From a virus: a stretch of 63,953 nt of DNA. This document shows, in pieces, positions 55,398 through 63,953 of the stretch. Each line of letters begins with the position of its first letter. The stretch's first letter is position 1. The notes under the pieces were generated by a model, which did not search any database, was not told the origin of the DNA, and saw only the letters and a list, made by a program, of their open reading frames with translations. Both the position numbers and the translations under genes were made by a program. The stretch is taken from positions 1 to 63,953 of the IMG/VR virus record IMGVR_UViG_3300034283_002160. One strand, written 5' to 3'.

Positions 55398-56650
55398 TGG
55401 CACAGCAGAAATCCAACAAACCTATTCCTAAAACTCAGTCCGAACTGACTAGGGAGCAGATCACTCCCTATGATGGACGAGGATTAGCTCCTGCTTCTAA
55501 TAAGCAGAGCCGTGCGAACCAAATTTCTCTAAAAGACGATACGGTAAAGCTACCGATAATCGGGTTAAAAGATATTGATGAGGCTATCGTATTCTATTTT
55601 AAGAATGTAATAAAGCCATCGGTAATTCAAAACGGCGCTAAGATTGACGTACCGGTACTCTACGGATCACCTGAGAGATGGTCTTCAGTCCAGAAAGACG
55701 GCTTCTACAGAGACAAAGACGGAAAACTGCAAGTACCTCTTATCATGTTCAAGAAAAGTAACATCGAGAAGAATAGGAACCTAGGCAATAAGTTAGACGG
55801 TAACGAGGTTAACAACTTTGTGATTTATCAGAAAAAGTATTCAAAGAGAAATATATACGACAGGTTTTCACTCCTTGGGAACAGGAATCCTTCTGAAGAA
55901 CTTTACGGAGTAGTCATTCCTGACTATGTTACGGTAACTTACCAGTGCGTTGTTTTCACCGACTACGTCGAGCAGTGTGATAAACTCATTGAGGCTTTGA
56001 ACTTTGCTTCGGACTCATACTGGGGGGATAAAGACCGGTACAGGTTCCGGGCTATGATCGATTCTTTTACTCCTACTATTGAGATGGTCCAGGGCCAAGA
56101 CCGAGGAGTAAAAGCTACTTTTAGCATTAAGTTAAATGGATATATAATTACAGATACGTATAATAGAGATAAGGCTAACCTTAAGAAATTTTACTCTAAA
56201 TCCCAGCTCCTCTTTAGTGCTGAGACTGTAACCGATGTTAATGGAACACAGGTACAGTCTACGTCTTTTGAAAATAAAGGAGCAGTAAGATTCTACGATG
56301 GTCAGCTTAATGCACCTCAAATAATAACACAAATCGTAGCCGGTATGACAGCAGAAGAAATAGTGTACGTTTCGCTAAGAAATGCAACGATAGCGAATTC
56401 TAAATCCGGCAGTACTGCTACATTTACTAATAGAACGATTGTAACACCTCCAAGCGGATTTGCTGCAATTACAACTAAGGATTTTGAAGTTTATATTAAC
56501 GGTAGAAGAGTGCCAGATTCTCAAATCACCTCAGTCACTCAAGTAGGTGCTGATATTGACGTATTACTTGATGTTGCAGGATTCTTTGAACAAGCTGGTG
56601 CAGTTTTACAGACAGTAGATGAAGTTTTACTTATAGGAAAGTTTAATTAA
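55397..56650 (+). CDS. Tail completion / sheath stabiliser, gp15-like, 417 aa
   Basis: It shares with T4 gp15 an early IDVPVLYGSPERW block (T4 has IxVPIxYxSxxH) and a later stretch with a Tyr-rich strand, FTDYVEQCDKLIEALN, and an ending FSIKLNGYI that corresponds to the T4 FEVNGW end. It would cap the tail tube/sheath and join the neck. It is longer than T4 gp15 (272 aa); the extra C-terminal part (about 275-417) is beta-rich, Thr/Ser-rich and fibre-like. Confidence 0.6.
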   Translation: MAQQKSNKPIPKTQSELTREQITPYDGRGLAPASNKQSRANQISLKDDTVKLPIIGLKDIDEAIVFYFKNVIKPSVIQNGAKIDVPVLYGSPERWSSVQKDGFYRDKDGKLQVPLIMFKKSNIEKNRNLGNKLDGNEVNNFVIYQKKYSKRNIYDRFSLLGNRNPSEELYGVVIPDYVTVTYQCVVFTDYVEQCDKLIEALNFASDSYWGDKDRYRFRAMIDSFTPTIEMVQGQDRGVKATFSIKLNGYIITDTYNRDKANLKKFYSKSQLLFSAETVTDVNGTQVQSTSFENKGAVRFYDGQLNAPQIITQIVAGMTAEEIVYVSLRNATIANSKSGSTATFTNRTIVTPPSGFAAITTKDFEVYINGRRVPDSQITSVTQVGADIDVLLDVAGFFEQAGAVLQTVDEVLLIGKFN

Positions 56651-56651
56651 A

Positions 56652-56906
56652 ATGTCAAGGATAGGCCTAAGAGAATTAGATCCATCAGGATCGTTAAATA
56701 TAACAGGATCCTTCTCAGTTCAAGGGCAAACCGTACTGTATCAAACTGCAGTAAGCCAGAGTGCCTTGATAGTCTCAGGAGCTATAGAGATCGTAAAAGC
56801 ACAGATTCAATCCCAAGTAGTTTCAGCCAGCCTAACAATTCAGAACCTAGGCACCCTTGCAGATCGAAGCAGTAATGCTAATTTAGATTTAGGAGGTTTT
56901 TATTGA
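56652..56906 (+). CDS. Small fibre-type protein, 84 aa
   Basis: RELDPSGSLNITGSFSVQGQ and SALIVSGAIEIVKAQIQSQV are the G-S-L-N-I-x-G type repeats of phage fibres. It is probably a small fibre or connector subunit. The C-terminus reads SNANLDLGGFY. Confidence 0.55.
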   Translation: MSRIGLRELDPSGSLNITGSFSVQGQTVLYQTAVSQSALIVSGAIEIVKAQIQSQVVSASLTIQNLGTLADRSSNANLDLGGFY

Positions 56907-56914
56907 TATTTATA
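56907..56914 (+). promoter_or_regulatory. Candidate late promoter motif (fibre)
   Basis: TATTTATA in context TTGA-TATTTATA-TTAAG, directly after the previous stop and 25 nt before the ATG. Confidence 0.6.
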
Positions 56915-56939
56915 TTAAGACTCAAACAGCACCACAAAA

Positions 56940-58919
56940 ATGGCACAAAAAATATTATTACGTAGAGGCGGTATAGGAAACATTGGCAGCACCATCGCTG
57001 TAACGAAGGGTGAACTAATCTTTGCTTCAGGAAGTTCTGGCGGAGTAGAGAACATAGTTTTCATTGCTAATGCAGACGGCAACAATACCTTCACTCCTGT
57101 AAGCAGATTAGCCCAAGGTACTGCAGCAGCAAACTCGTTTAACTCTACACTAAACGGAACACCTTACTACAAGACTGACTCCCAGGCTCTCTTCATTCTT
57201 AATAATGCCGGCAGTACTGCATTAGACCTTTCAGGTAACTTAGAGGGTACTACTATCTCTAGCATCACTGCTACGGGTTCATTCAGCGGATCATTTACAG
57301 GCAACGGTTCAGGATTAACGAACCTCTCTCTAGCCAGCATCACCGCACCGGGCAGTACCACTGAAGTACTTTTTAACAACGCAGGAGCTATCGCAGCAAC
57401 AAGTAACTTAAAAGTTACTGGAACAGCTTTAGATGCTACGACTTTAAATATTAATACAACCGGAAACATTACCGGTTCTAATTTAAAGCTAACCGGCAAC
57501 GCTGAGATTAGCGGTAACGTAGTAATCGGAGGTAACATTACAGTAGGTGATGCCAATACCGACTTTATTAGCTTTGGAGGAGAGATATCTTCTTCAATTG
57601 TACCGGACATTGATAGTGCATTTGACCTGGGTAGTACTTCAAAAAGGTGGTTAAATATCTTCGGAGATAACGTAAGCGGGTCTACAGCTGTATTTGCAAC
57701 AGGTATATCCTCTTCAGGATATCTCTATGCAGCAGGAGCTCTAGATATAGACGGCAACGCTACTATTGCAGGAACTCTAGCTGTAGCTACGGGAATCTCT
57801 TCCTCAACGTATCTTTACGCCGGAGGCAACCTAGACGTAGAAGGAACTTCAACATTAACAGGAAATACAACGGTAGGAGCTACACTAACCGTTACTACAG
57901 GAGTTTCTTCTTCGGGATATCTCTACGCTGGTGGCAACCTAGATGTAGATGGTAATACAGACCTAACAGGCACCCTTACAGTAGGAGGTCAAACAAACCT
58001 AAACGGAAATATTAACTTAGGAGATGCTGCAACAGATGTTATAGCATTCAAGGCCGATGTAAGTTCAAGTATTATTCCTTCTGTTAATGCCACCTTTAAC
58101 ATCGGTGGACCCTCAGATAAATGGTTACAGGGATACTTCGTAAGCGCCTCTATCGATAGCTTATTAGTCGGCGGAGTTAACCCAATGGCAATGACTCTTG
58201 ACGACGTCATGAACAATGGTAATACTACCAACAATGATTTTGTCTTAAACAATAACGGTAACCAGTCCATCACCCACACCGGTGCTACTGGCAACCTATC
58301 GATATCTTCTCAAAACGGTAGCACCTTAATCGAAGGCACAACGTTTGCAGGCAACAACGTAACCATCCCCGGCAACCTCACGGTACAGGGTACGACTACG
58401 ACGATCGATTCAACTACTGTCAACATCGGTGATAACATCATCGTTCTGAATGCTGTAGGAACAGTAGCTGACGGAGGTATACAGGTAGTAGATACAACAG
58501 GAACTGCCGGAACCGGTTCACTCCTTTGGAACGCTACTTCAGACTACTGGTATGCAGGGGTAAGCGGATCAACTCATTACAGGCTAACTACTTACGATAA
58601 CGCTTCTCCTGCTGCTAACAGCATTCAGAAAGTAGACAGTAACGGAAGGTTAGTAGCATCATTAATAACCGACAACGGAAGTATTGTAACTGTAGCAGGA
58701 GCTATCAGCGGTAGTACAATCACTGCTTCTACAGGATTTGTAGCAACCGGATTAACAGGAGTTATTGATACTTCTTCTAGAGTAATCTTTAGAGACGGAT
58801 CAAACAGATTAGGAGCTCTTGCAAACACAGACTCAGCTATAGAAGTATCAACACTAGTTGGATATAAAGCTGACGGAACTTTCGTAGCAACTTCGGTAAT
58901 CGACGGAGGAACGTTCTAA
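56940..58919 (+). CDS. Tail fibre protein with repeated beta modules, 659 aa
   Basis: It opens LLRRGGIGNIGSTIAVTKGE, typical of T4-like marine fibre proteins. It then shows repeated modules of the form GISSSGYLYAAGALDIDGNA (three copies, about residues 245-350) and NxGGPSDKWLQGYF-type segments. The Ser/Thr/Gly/Asn-rich beta-helix is expected to form a trimeric fibre. No C-terminal chaperone domain is seen. It ends with a hairpin terminator. Confidence 0.75.
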   Translation: MAQKILLRRGGIGNIGSTIAVTKGELIFASGSSGGVENIVFIANADGNNTFTPVSRLAQGTAAANSFNSTLNGTPYYKTDSQALFILNNAGSTALDLSGNLEGTTISSITATGSFSGSFTGNGSGLTNLSLASITAPGSTTEVLFNNAGAIAATSNLKVTGTALDATTLNINTTGNITGSNLKLTGNAEISGNVVIGGNITVGDANTDFISFGGEISSSIVPDIDSAFDLGSTSKRWLNIFGDNVSGSTAVFATGISSSGYLYAAGALDIDGNATIAGTLAVATGISSSTYLYAGGNLDVEGTSTLTGNTTVGATLTVTTGVSSSGYLYAGGNLDVDGNTDLTGTLTVGGQTNLNGNINLGDAATDVIAFKADVSSSIIPSVNATFNIGGPSDKWLQGYFVSASIDSLLVGGVNPMAMTLDDVMNNGNTTNNDFVLNNNGNQSITHTGATGNLSISSQNGSTLIEGTTFAGNNVTIPGNLTVQGTTTTIDSTTVNIGDNIIVLNAVGTVADGGIQVVDTTGTAGTGSLLWNATSDYWYAGVSGSTHYRLTTYDNASPAANSIQKVDSNGRLVASLITDNGSIVTVAGAISGSTITASTGFVATGLTGVIDTSSRVIFRDGSNRLGALANTDSAIEVSTLVGYKADGTFVATSVIDGGTF

Positions 58920-58942
58920 AGAAACTTATTATAGATTAAGAG

Positions 58943-58960
58943 AGCCGGCAACAGCCGGCT
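58943..58960 (+). terminator. Hairpin terminator after the fibre gene
   Basis: AGCCGGC-AACA-GCCGGCT, 7-bp stem, followed by TTCC rather than a long T-run. Confidence 0.65.
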
Positions 58961-58964
58961 TTCC

Positions 58965-58972
58965 TATTTATA
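58965..58972 (+). promoter_or_regulatory. Candidate late promoter motif
   Basis: TATTTATA 5 nt after the terminator stem, 53 nt before the ATG at 59026. Confidence 0.5.
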
Positions 58973-59025
58973 AGAGTCTATATAGACATTTGCAGGTAAA
59001 TACCCTTTAAAGAAGTTCCATCTCT

Positions 59026-59580
59026 ATGGCCCAGAACATAAAACTGAAAAGATCTTCAGTATCAGGCAAAGTCCCTACCACCGCCCAGCTAGAGCCCGGT
59101 GAAATAGCCATCAACACCGCCGACGGTAAGCTATACTTTGAAAGAGACGATTCCAGCATCCAGACCATCGTCACTACTAATGCACTAATCACCGGTAGCT
59201 TAAATATTAACGGATCAGTAAATGTATCCGGAAGTTTAATAGCTTCAGGAAGCTTAACCGTTAGAGGAAGCGCTGCGGTAGTACAGGAGGGTATTTTAGT
59301 ATCCGGTACGACTACCCTTACCGTTAAATCCATTAGTACAGGTTCATATGAAGGAGCCTTCTTAGACTACTTAATTGTAAGTGGAAGCAACAAAAGAGCC
59401 GGCACTCTGACCTCGGTCTGGACCGTTTCGGATATCGAATGGAAGGATGTCTCTACCCTAGATTTAGGGAGTACTGAAGGTGCAGAATTCACTCCGACTC
59501 TTGCCGGATCTAATGCTAACATAGTCTTAGCAGTACCGGCCGGAACCTGGACAGTAAAGGGTCACCTAAGATATATGTAA
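59026..59580 (+). CDS. Short fibre-like protein, 184 aa
   Basis: The opening IKLKRSSVSGKVPTTAQLEP then GEIAINTADGKLYFERDD is the conserved N-terminal module of many phage fibre proteins. After it come SGSLNINGSVNVSGSLIASG-type repeats and a small C-terminal domain. Likely a short fibre or fibre adaptor. Confidence 0.7.
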   Translation: MAQNIKLKRSSVSGKVPTTAQLEPGEIAINTADGKLYFERDDSSIQTIVTTNALITGSLNINGSVNVSGSLIASGSLTVRGSAAVVQEGILVSGTTTLTVKSISTGSYEGAFLDYLIVSGSNKRAGTLTSVWTVSDIEWKDVSTLDLGSTEGAEFTPTLAGSNANIVLAVPAGTWTVKGHLRYM

Positions 59581-59582
59581 CA

Positions 59583-59590
59583 TATTTATA
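59583..59590 (+). promoter_or_regulatory. Candidate late promoter motif (collagen-like gene)
   Basis: TATTTATA right after the previous stop, 45 nt before the ATG at 59636. The leader also has AAAAAGGAG near 59621-59629, a rare Shine-Dalgarno-like sequence here. Confidence 0.5.
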
Positions 59591-59635
59591 TGAACAATAA
59601 CAACCGTCCTTTGGATAGAGAAAAAGGAGTAAACT

Positions 59636-62600
59636 ATGGCTAATAATAAGTTTGTTGCCCGGAACGGCATCCTATCGAAAGATGACTCGGTAATTTCCGG
59701 TAGCCTAGCTATCTCAGGAAGTCTTTCAGTCAGTATTGTCCCGGTTGATAACGCCTTAACTAGCTTCTTAGTACTAGCCGCAGACGGAACAGTTAAGACT
59801 CGGTCAACTGGAGCACAAGGTATTCAAGGTATTCAAGGTACCCAAGGTACCCAAGGCACACAAGGTACGACAGGTACTCAAGGTACTCAAGGAATTCAAG
59901 GTATAACAGGCACCCAAGGTATTCAAGGAAGACAAGGTACCACTGGTACTCAAGGTATAACAGGTACCCAAGGTATTCAAGGAACTCAAGGTACTACTGG
60001 TACTCAAGGCACAACGGGTGCTCAAGGTATTCAAGGTATCCAAGGTATTACTGGTACTCAAGGTACTCAAGGAATTCAAGGGACCCAAGGTACAACAGGT
60101 ACCCAAGGAATCCAAGGCATAACAGGTACCCAAGGTATTCAAGGAAGACAGGGTATAACAGGTACTCAAGGTACTACTGGTACTCAAGGTATTCAAGGTA
60201 CCCAAGGTACTCAAGGTACTATCGGAACTCAAGGTATTCAAGGTACCCAAGGTACTCAAGGTACTATCGGAACTCAAGGTACTACTGGTACTCAAGGTAT
60301 CCAAGGTATTCAAGGTACTACCGGAACTCAAGGTACTACTGGTACTCAAGGTATCCAAGGTATTCAAGGTACTACCGGAACTCAAGGCACTACTGGTACT
60401 CAAGGTACAACAGGTACCCAAGGTATACAAGGTATAACTGGTACTCAAGGTATCCAAGGCATAACAGGTACCCAAGGTATTCAAGGAAGACAGGGTATAA
60501 CAGGTACTCAAGGTACTACCGGAACTCAAGGCATTCAAGGTACTCAAGGTATTCAAGGTATTCAAGGGACTCAAGGTATTACTGGTAATCAAGGCACAAC
60601 AGGTACCCAAGGTACTACCGGAACTCAAGGTACCCAAGGTACAACAGGTACTCAAGGTATCACCGGTACCCAAGGAATTCAAGGAAGACAAGGTATAACC
60701 GGAACTCAAGGCACTACCGGAACTCAAGGTATCCAAGGTATAACTGGTACTCAAGGTATTACTGGTACCCAAGGGACTACCGGAACTCAAGGTACAACAG
60801 GTACTCAAGGTATCCAAGGTACTCAAGGTATCCAAGGTACTCAAGGTATCCAAGGACCTGGATTTACTACAATTACTAATTTCTCTAGTAGCAGGGTTCT
60901 AACTTCAACAGGTGCTAATACAGCCAACGCTGAGGTTAACTTAACTTTTGACGGCAGTATTTTAAGAGTAACAGGAAGTGAAATTATAAAAGGCGGAGCT
61001 AACGTTCTGCTAGTTCAAGGTTCAGGATCTACAGCAAATACAACAGTTTTTGCCGTAGACGGAAACAGTGGCAGGTTATTCGAAATTACTGATGATCTAA
61101 CAGGAGATATCTTTACAGTCTCAGATATATCAGGTACACCATTCCTTAACGTAGATGCAAGCGGTAATATCGAAGCAGGTATTTCCGGATCAACTACTAC
61201 CGTCTCAGGAAGTTTAAAGCTTGAGACTCCTCTCACAGATAATGCATTAACAGATTTTCTTGTAAGAGCTTCAGACGGTACACTAAAGACTAGAACTTCA
61301 GGAGCACAGGGTATTCAAGGTACTCAAGGAACTACTGGAACCCAGGGTACCACTGGTACTCAAGGTACCCAAGGTACTCAAGGTACTCAAGGTACTCAAG
61401 GCACTACTGGAACTCAAGGTACTACTGGTACCCAAGGTATCCAAGGTATAACTGGTACTCAAGGTATTCAAGGAAGACAAGGTATCACTGGTAACCAAGG
61501 CACAACAGGTACCCAAGGGACTACCGGAACTCAAGGTACTACCGGAACTCAAGGTATCCAAGGCATAACAGGTACTCAAGGTATAACAGGTACTCAAGGT
61601 ATAACCGGAACTCAAGGAACTACCGGAACTCAAGGTACCCAAGGTACAACAGGTACTCAAGGTACTACTGGTACTCAAGGTACTACTGGTACCCAAGGTA
61701 CAACAGGTACTCAAGGTACTACTGGTACTCAAGGTACAACAGGTACCCAAGGTATACAAGGCATAACTGGTACTCAAGGTATCCAAGGAAGACAAGGTAC
61801 AACTGGTAACCAAGGTATAACCGGAACTCAAGGTACTACCGGAACTCAAGGAACTACCGGAACTCAAGGTATCCAAGGCATAACAGGTACTCAAGGTACT
61901 ACTGGTACTCAAGGTACTACTGGTACCCAAGGTACAACAGGTACCCAAGGTATACAAGGCATAACTGGTAACCAAGGTACTACCGGAACTCAAGGTACTA
62001 CCGGAACTCAAGGAACTACCGGAACTCAAGGAACTACCGGAACTCAAGGAACTACCGGAACTCAAGGTATCCAAGGCATAACAGGTACTCAAGGTATAAC
62101 CGGAACTCAAGGTACTACCGGAACTCAAGGTAATACTGGTACCCAAGGAATTCAAGGTACTACTGGTACTCAAGGTACTACTGGTACCCAAGGTACAACA
62201 GGTACCCAAGGTATACAAGGCATAACTGGTACTCAAGGTATCCAAGGAAGACAAGGTACAACTGGTAACCAAGGTACTACCGGAACTCAAGGTACTACCG
62301 GAACTCAAGGAACTACTGGTACTCAAGGTACTACCGGAACTCAAGGAGTACAAGGTATTCAAGGTCCGGGATTTTCAACTGTATCAGGAGCAGCTAATAA
62401 CCGGATATTAACTTCTGACGGATCTTCTAACGCAGCAGTCGCTGAAGCGAACCTAAGCTTTGACGGAAGTAAACTAACTGTAACCGGTTCAGCCGAAATT
62501 TTTAAGTCAGGTTCTACAGTCTTTAAAGTAGACGGGTCAGCAGGCACTCTATTCTCAGTCGATGATTCACTTGTAGGATCTCTCTTCTCAGTAAACGATA

Positions 62601-63953
62601 TCTCAGGTATTCCGATCCTAGAAGTATTCTCTGATGACAGAGTGTTAATGGGAACATTTGGAGCTGAGGCAGTAAGAGTTTCAGGATCTAATTTATTCTT
62701 AGATAATCTAGCTAATGAGAGTTCTACAGTAGCTCTTACCTATAACACAACTACTAAGAAAGTCTCCTTCAATACTATAGCTGGCCCTCAAGGTATCCAA
62801 GGTACCCAAGGTATCCAAGGTACCCAAGGTACAACAGGTACTCAAGGTACAACAGGTACCCAAGGCACTACTGGTACTCAAGGCACTACTGGTACTCAAG
62901 GCACTACTGGTACTCAAGGCACTACTGGTACTCAAGGCACTACTGGTACTCAAGGTATTCAAGGCATAACTGGCACTCAAGGTATTCAAGGAAGACAGGG
63001 CATAACAGGTACTCAAGGCACTACTGGTACTCAAGGAATTCAAGGTACTACTGGTACTCAAGGCACTACTGGTACTCAAGGTACTACTGGTACTCAAGGC
63101 ACTACTGGTACTCAAGGCACTACTGGTACTCAAGGCACTACTGGTACTCAAGGCACTACTGGTACTCAAGGTACTACCGGAACTCAAGGAACTCAAGGTA
63201 CCCAAGGTATTCAAGGTCCGGGATTTTCAACTATAACAGGAGCGGTTAACAACCGAGTATTAACTTCTGACGGAACTTCGAATGCAGCAGTCGCAGAAGC
63301 AGGGCTTACTTTTGATGGAGCAAAACTCCTAGTAAGTGCATCTTCAGCTGAAGTACTAAGGGTAGTAGGTTCAGGCTCATCCGCTAATTCAACCATATTT
63401 GCAGTAGACGGAAACAACGGAAGGTTATTTGAGATTAGCGATGATCTTTCCAACTCTTTATTCTCAGTTAACACTATCGCCGGACTACCTGTGATAGAAG
63501 CATTTGCTGACAACACAGTTAAGATTGGTAAGTTCAATCAGGAGAATATTATTGCAGCAGGAGACACTCAGATCAGCGGATCAATTAGACTTATAACACT
63601 TCCTTCAGCTGCAGATACCAACATAGTGGTATTTAATACCTCTACTAAGGTTATTGGGTACAATACTTCTCTAAGCTTGCAAGGTATTCAAGGTACTCAA
63701 GGTACTACCGGTACTGCAACACAAGGTATCCAAGGTACTCAAGGTACTACCGGTACTGCAACACAAGGTATCCAAGGTATAACTGGTACTGCAACTCAAG
63801 GTACTCAAGGTACTCAAGGTACTACCGGTACTGCAACTCAAGGTACTCAAGGTACTCAAGGTACTACCGGTACTGCAACACAAGGTATCCAAGGTACTCA
63901 AGGTACTACCGGTACTGCAACACAAGGTATCCAAGGTACTCAAGGTACTACCG
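59636..63953 (+). CDS. Giant collagen-like fibre protein (3' end outside window), at least 1,439 aa
   Basis: A single + strand frame runs from ATG 59636 to the window end without a stop. The first 58 residues (MANNKFVARNGILSKDDSVI...) are a fibre-type head. Four blocks of Gly-x-y triplets follow, mainly GTQ, GTT, GIQ and GIT with a recurring GRQ (about 59813-60855, 61308-62368, 62784-63217, 63679 onward). Three beta-rich spacers of 140-155 residues separate them, two or more starting GPGF and containing VFAVDGNSGRLFEI-like repeats. It should form a long trimeric collagen-like rod. There is almost no proline, unlike animal collagen. Confidence 0.85.
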   Translation, partial: MANNKFVARNGILSKDDSVISGSLAISGSLSVSIVPVDNALTSFLVLAADGTVKTRSTGAQGIQGIQGTQGTQGTQGTTGTQGTQGIQGITGTQGIQGRQGTTGTQGITGTQGIQGTQGTTGTQGTTGAQGIQGIQGITGTQGTQGIQGTQGTTGTQGIQGITGTQGIQGRQGITGTQGTTGTQGIQGTQGTQGTIGTQGIQGTQGTQGTIGTQGTTGTQGIQGIQGTTGTQGTTGTQGIQGIQGTTGTQGTTGTQGTTGTQGIQGITGTQGIQGITGTQGIQGRQGITGTQGTTGTQGIQGTQGIQGIQGTQGITGNQGTTGTQGTTGTQGTQGTTGTQGITGTQGIQGRQGITGTQGTTGTQGIQGITGTQGITGTQGTTGTQGTTGTQGIQGTQGIQGTQGIQGPGFTTITNFSSSRVLTSTGANTANAEVNLTFDGSILRVTGSEIIKGGANVLLVQGSGSTANTTVFAVDGNSGRLFEITDDLTGDIFTVSDISGTPFLNVDASGNIEAGISGSTTTVSGSLKLETPLTDNALTDFLVRASDGTLKTRTSGAQGIQGTQGTTGTQGTTGTQGTQGTQGTQGTQGTTGTQGTTGTQGIQGITGTQGIQGRQGITGNQGTTGTQGTTGTQGTTGTQGIQGITGTQGITGTQGITGTQGTTGTQGTQGTTGTQGTTGTQGTTGTQGTTGTQGTTGTQGTTGTQGIQGITGTQGIQGRQGTTGNQGITGTQGTTGTQGTTGTQGIQGITGTQGTTGTQGTTGTQGTTGTQGIQGITGNQGTTGTQGTTGTQGTTGTQGTTGTQGTTGTQGIQGITGTQGITGTQGTTGTQGNTGTQGIQGTTGTQGTTGTQGTTGTQGIQGITGTQGIQGRQGTTGNQGTTGTQGTTGTQGTTGTQGTTGTQGVQGIQGPGFSTVSGAANNRILTSDGSSNAAVAEANLSFDGSKLTVTGSAEIFKSGSTVFKVDGSAGTLFSVDDSLVGSLFSVNDISGIPILEVFSDDRVLMGTFGAEAVRVSGSNLFLDNLANESSTVALTYNTTTKKVSFNTIAGPQGIQGTQGIQGTQGTTGTQGTTGTQGTTGTQGTTGTQGTTGTQGTTGTQGTTGTQGIQGITGTQGIQGRQGITGTQGTTGTQGIQGTTGTQGTTGTQGTTGTQGTTGTQGTTGTQGTTGTQGTTGTQGTTGTQGTQGTQGIQGPGFSTITGAVNNRVLTSDGTSNAAVAEAGLTFDGAKLLVSASSAEVLRVVGSGSSANSTIFAVDGNNGRLFEISDDLSNSLFSVNTIAGLPVIEAFADNTVKIGKFNQENIIAAGDTQISGSIRLITLPSAADTNIVVFNTSTKVIGYNTSLSLQGIQGTQGTTGTATQGIQGTQGTTGTATQGIQGITGTATQGTQGTQGTTGTATQGTQGTQGTTGTATQGIQGTQGTTGTATQGIQGTQGTT
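59813..60855 (+). repeat. Collagen-like triplet block 1
   Basis: About 347 Gly-x-y codon triplets built from 9-nt DNA repeats such as GGTACTCAA and GGTATTCAA. The minus strand is open in the same register as a by-product. Confidence 0.85.
61308..62368 (+). repeat. Collagen-like triplet block 2
   Basis: Same triplet types, with higher-order repeats ending in ATCCAAGGAAGACAA (IQGRQ). Confidence 0.85.
62784..63217 (+). repeat. Collagen-like triplet block 3
   Basis: Highly uniform 18-nt units GGCACTACTGGTACTCAA repeated many times, probably recently expanded. Confidence 0.85.
63679..63953 (+). repeat. Collagen-like block 4 with regular interruptions
   Basis: The units contain GTTGTATQ: the residue pair TQ breaks the Gly-x-y register once per unit of about 14-17 residues. 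It runs off the window end. Confidence 0.8.

Noticed and set aside
59804-63943. Long minus-strand open frames of Thr/Leu/Ser (up to 354 aa) across the collagen region
   Set aside because: They are in exact codon register with the + strand triplet repeats and arise because the repeat codons have no stop on either strand. They lack a promoter or plausible start context.
1-63953. tRNA genes
   Set aside because: I looked for T-loop-like GGTTCGAATCC sequences with flanking stems and found only matches inside coding sequence without a cloverleaf. A dedicated tRNA scan would settle it.

Overview
The window is a 64-kb piece of a large T4-type myovirus genome. It holds a near-complete T4-like morphogenesis set: terminase large subunit, portal, prohead core proteins, gp21-type protease, gp22-type scaffold, gp23-type capsid, neck and tail-completion proteins, gp5/gp25/gp6-type baseplate proteins and fibres. 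It also has a gp55-like late sigma factor. The host is inferred to be a member of the Bacteroidota. Twenty-two promoters have a TTG (-33) element exactly 19 nt from a TATMTTTA (-7) box, which is the Bacteroidota layout, and the genes start after A-rich leaders without a Shine-Dalgarno sequence. All genes but one are on the + strand. I see no tRNA, CRISPR array or insertion sequence.

Layout. (1) 1-9.2 kb: an early region of some 28 small, mostly unrecognised genes, many with their own promoter and a near-identical leader. Inside it, 2.57-3.48 kb is a repeat-rich control-like region with about 16 AAACCGTA-type octamers and a repeated 19-nt dyad. (2) 9.2-9.9 kb: a switch region with an 11-bp periodic AGGTC array, the only minus-strand gene and back-to-back divergent promoters. 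(3) 9.9-13.7 kb: mixed genes (T5orf172/GIY-YIG, HD hydrolase, gp55-like sigma). (4) 13.7-27.5 kb: baseplate, spike and fibre-like structural genes. (5) 27.5-42.4 kb: a GIY-YIG endonuclease, a primase/RecB-like nuclease pair, two nucleotidyltransferase-fold proteins, a HAD nucleotidase, a kinase-like protein, a PD-(D/E)XK-like protein and many small proteins, then a spanin-like overlapping pair. (6) 42.4-56.7 kb: packaging, head, neck and tail completion, with phoH and an Hc1-like histone. (7) 56.7-64 kb: fibre genes, ending in a giant collagen-like gene that runs off the window.

How it fits together. Host RNA polymerase would read the early promoters. The gp55-like factor would then read late promoters, for which the candidate motif is TATTTATA, found 16 times just before late genes. 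The most interesting inference is an internal-protein (ejected cargo) system. About 15-18 late proteins begin with a short amphipathic helix ending in (I/L)-x-E, the cut rule of the T4 gp21 protease, and the same rule fits the expected cut in this phage's own capsid protein (IKE|A, residues 58-61). Several carriers have enzyme-like folds. One 947-aa protein looks like a polyprotein whose four domains are separated by such sites.
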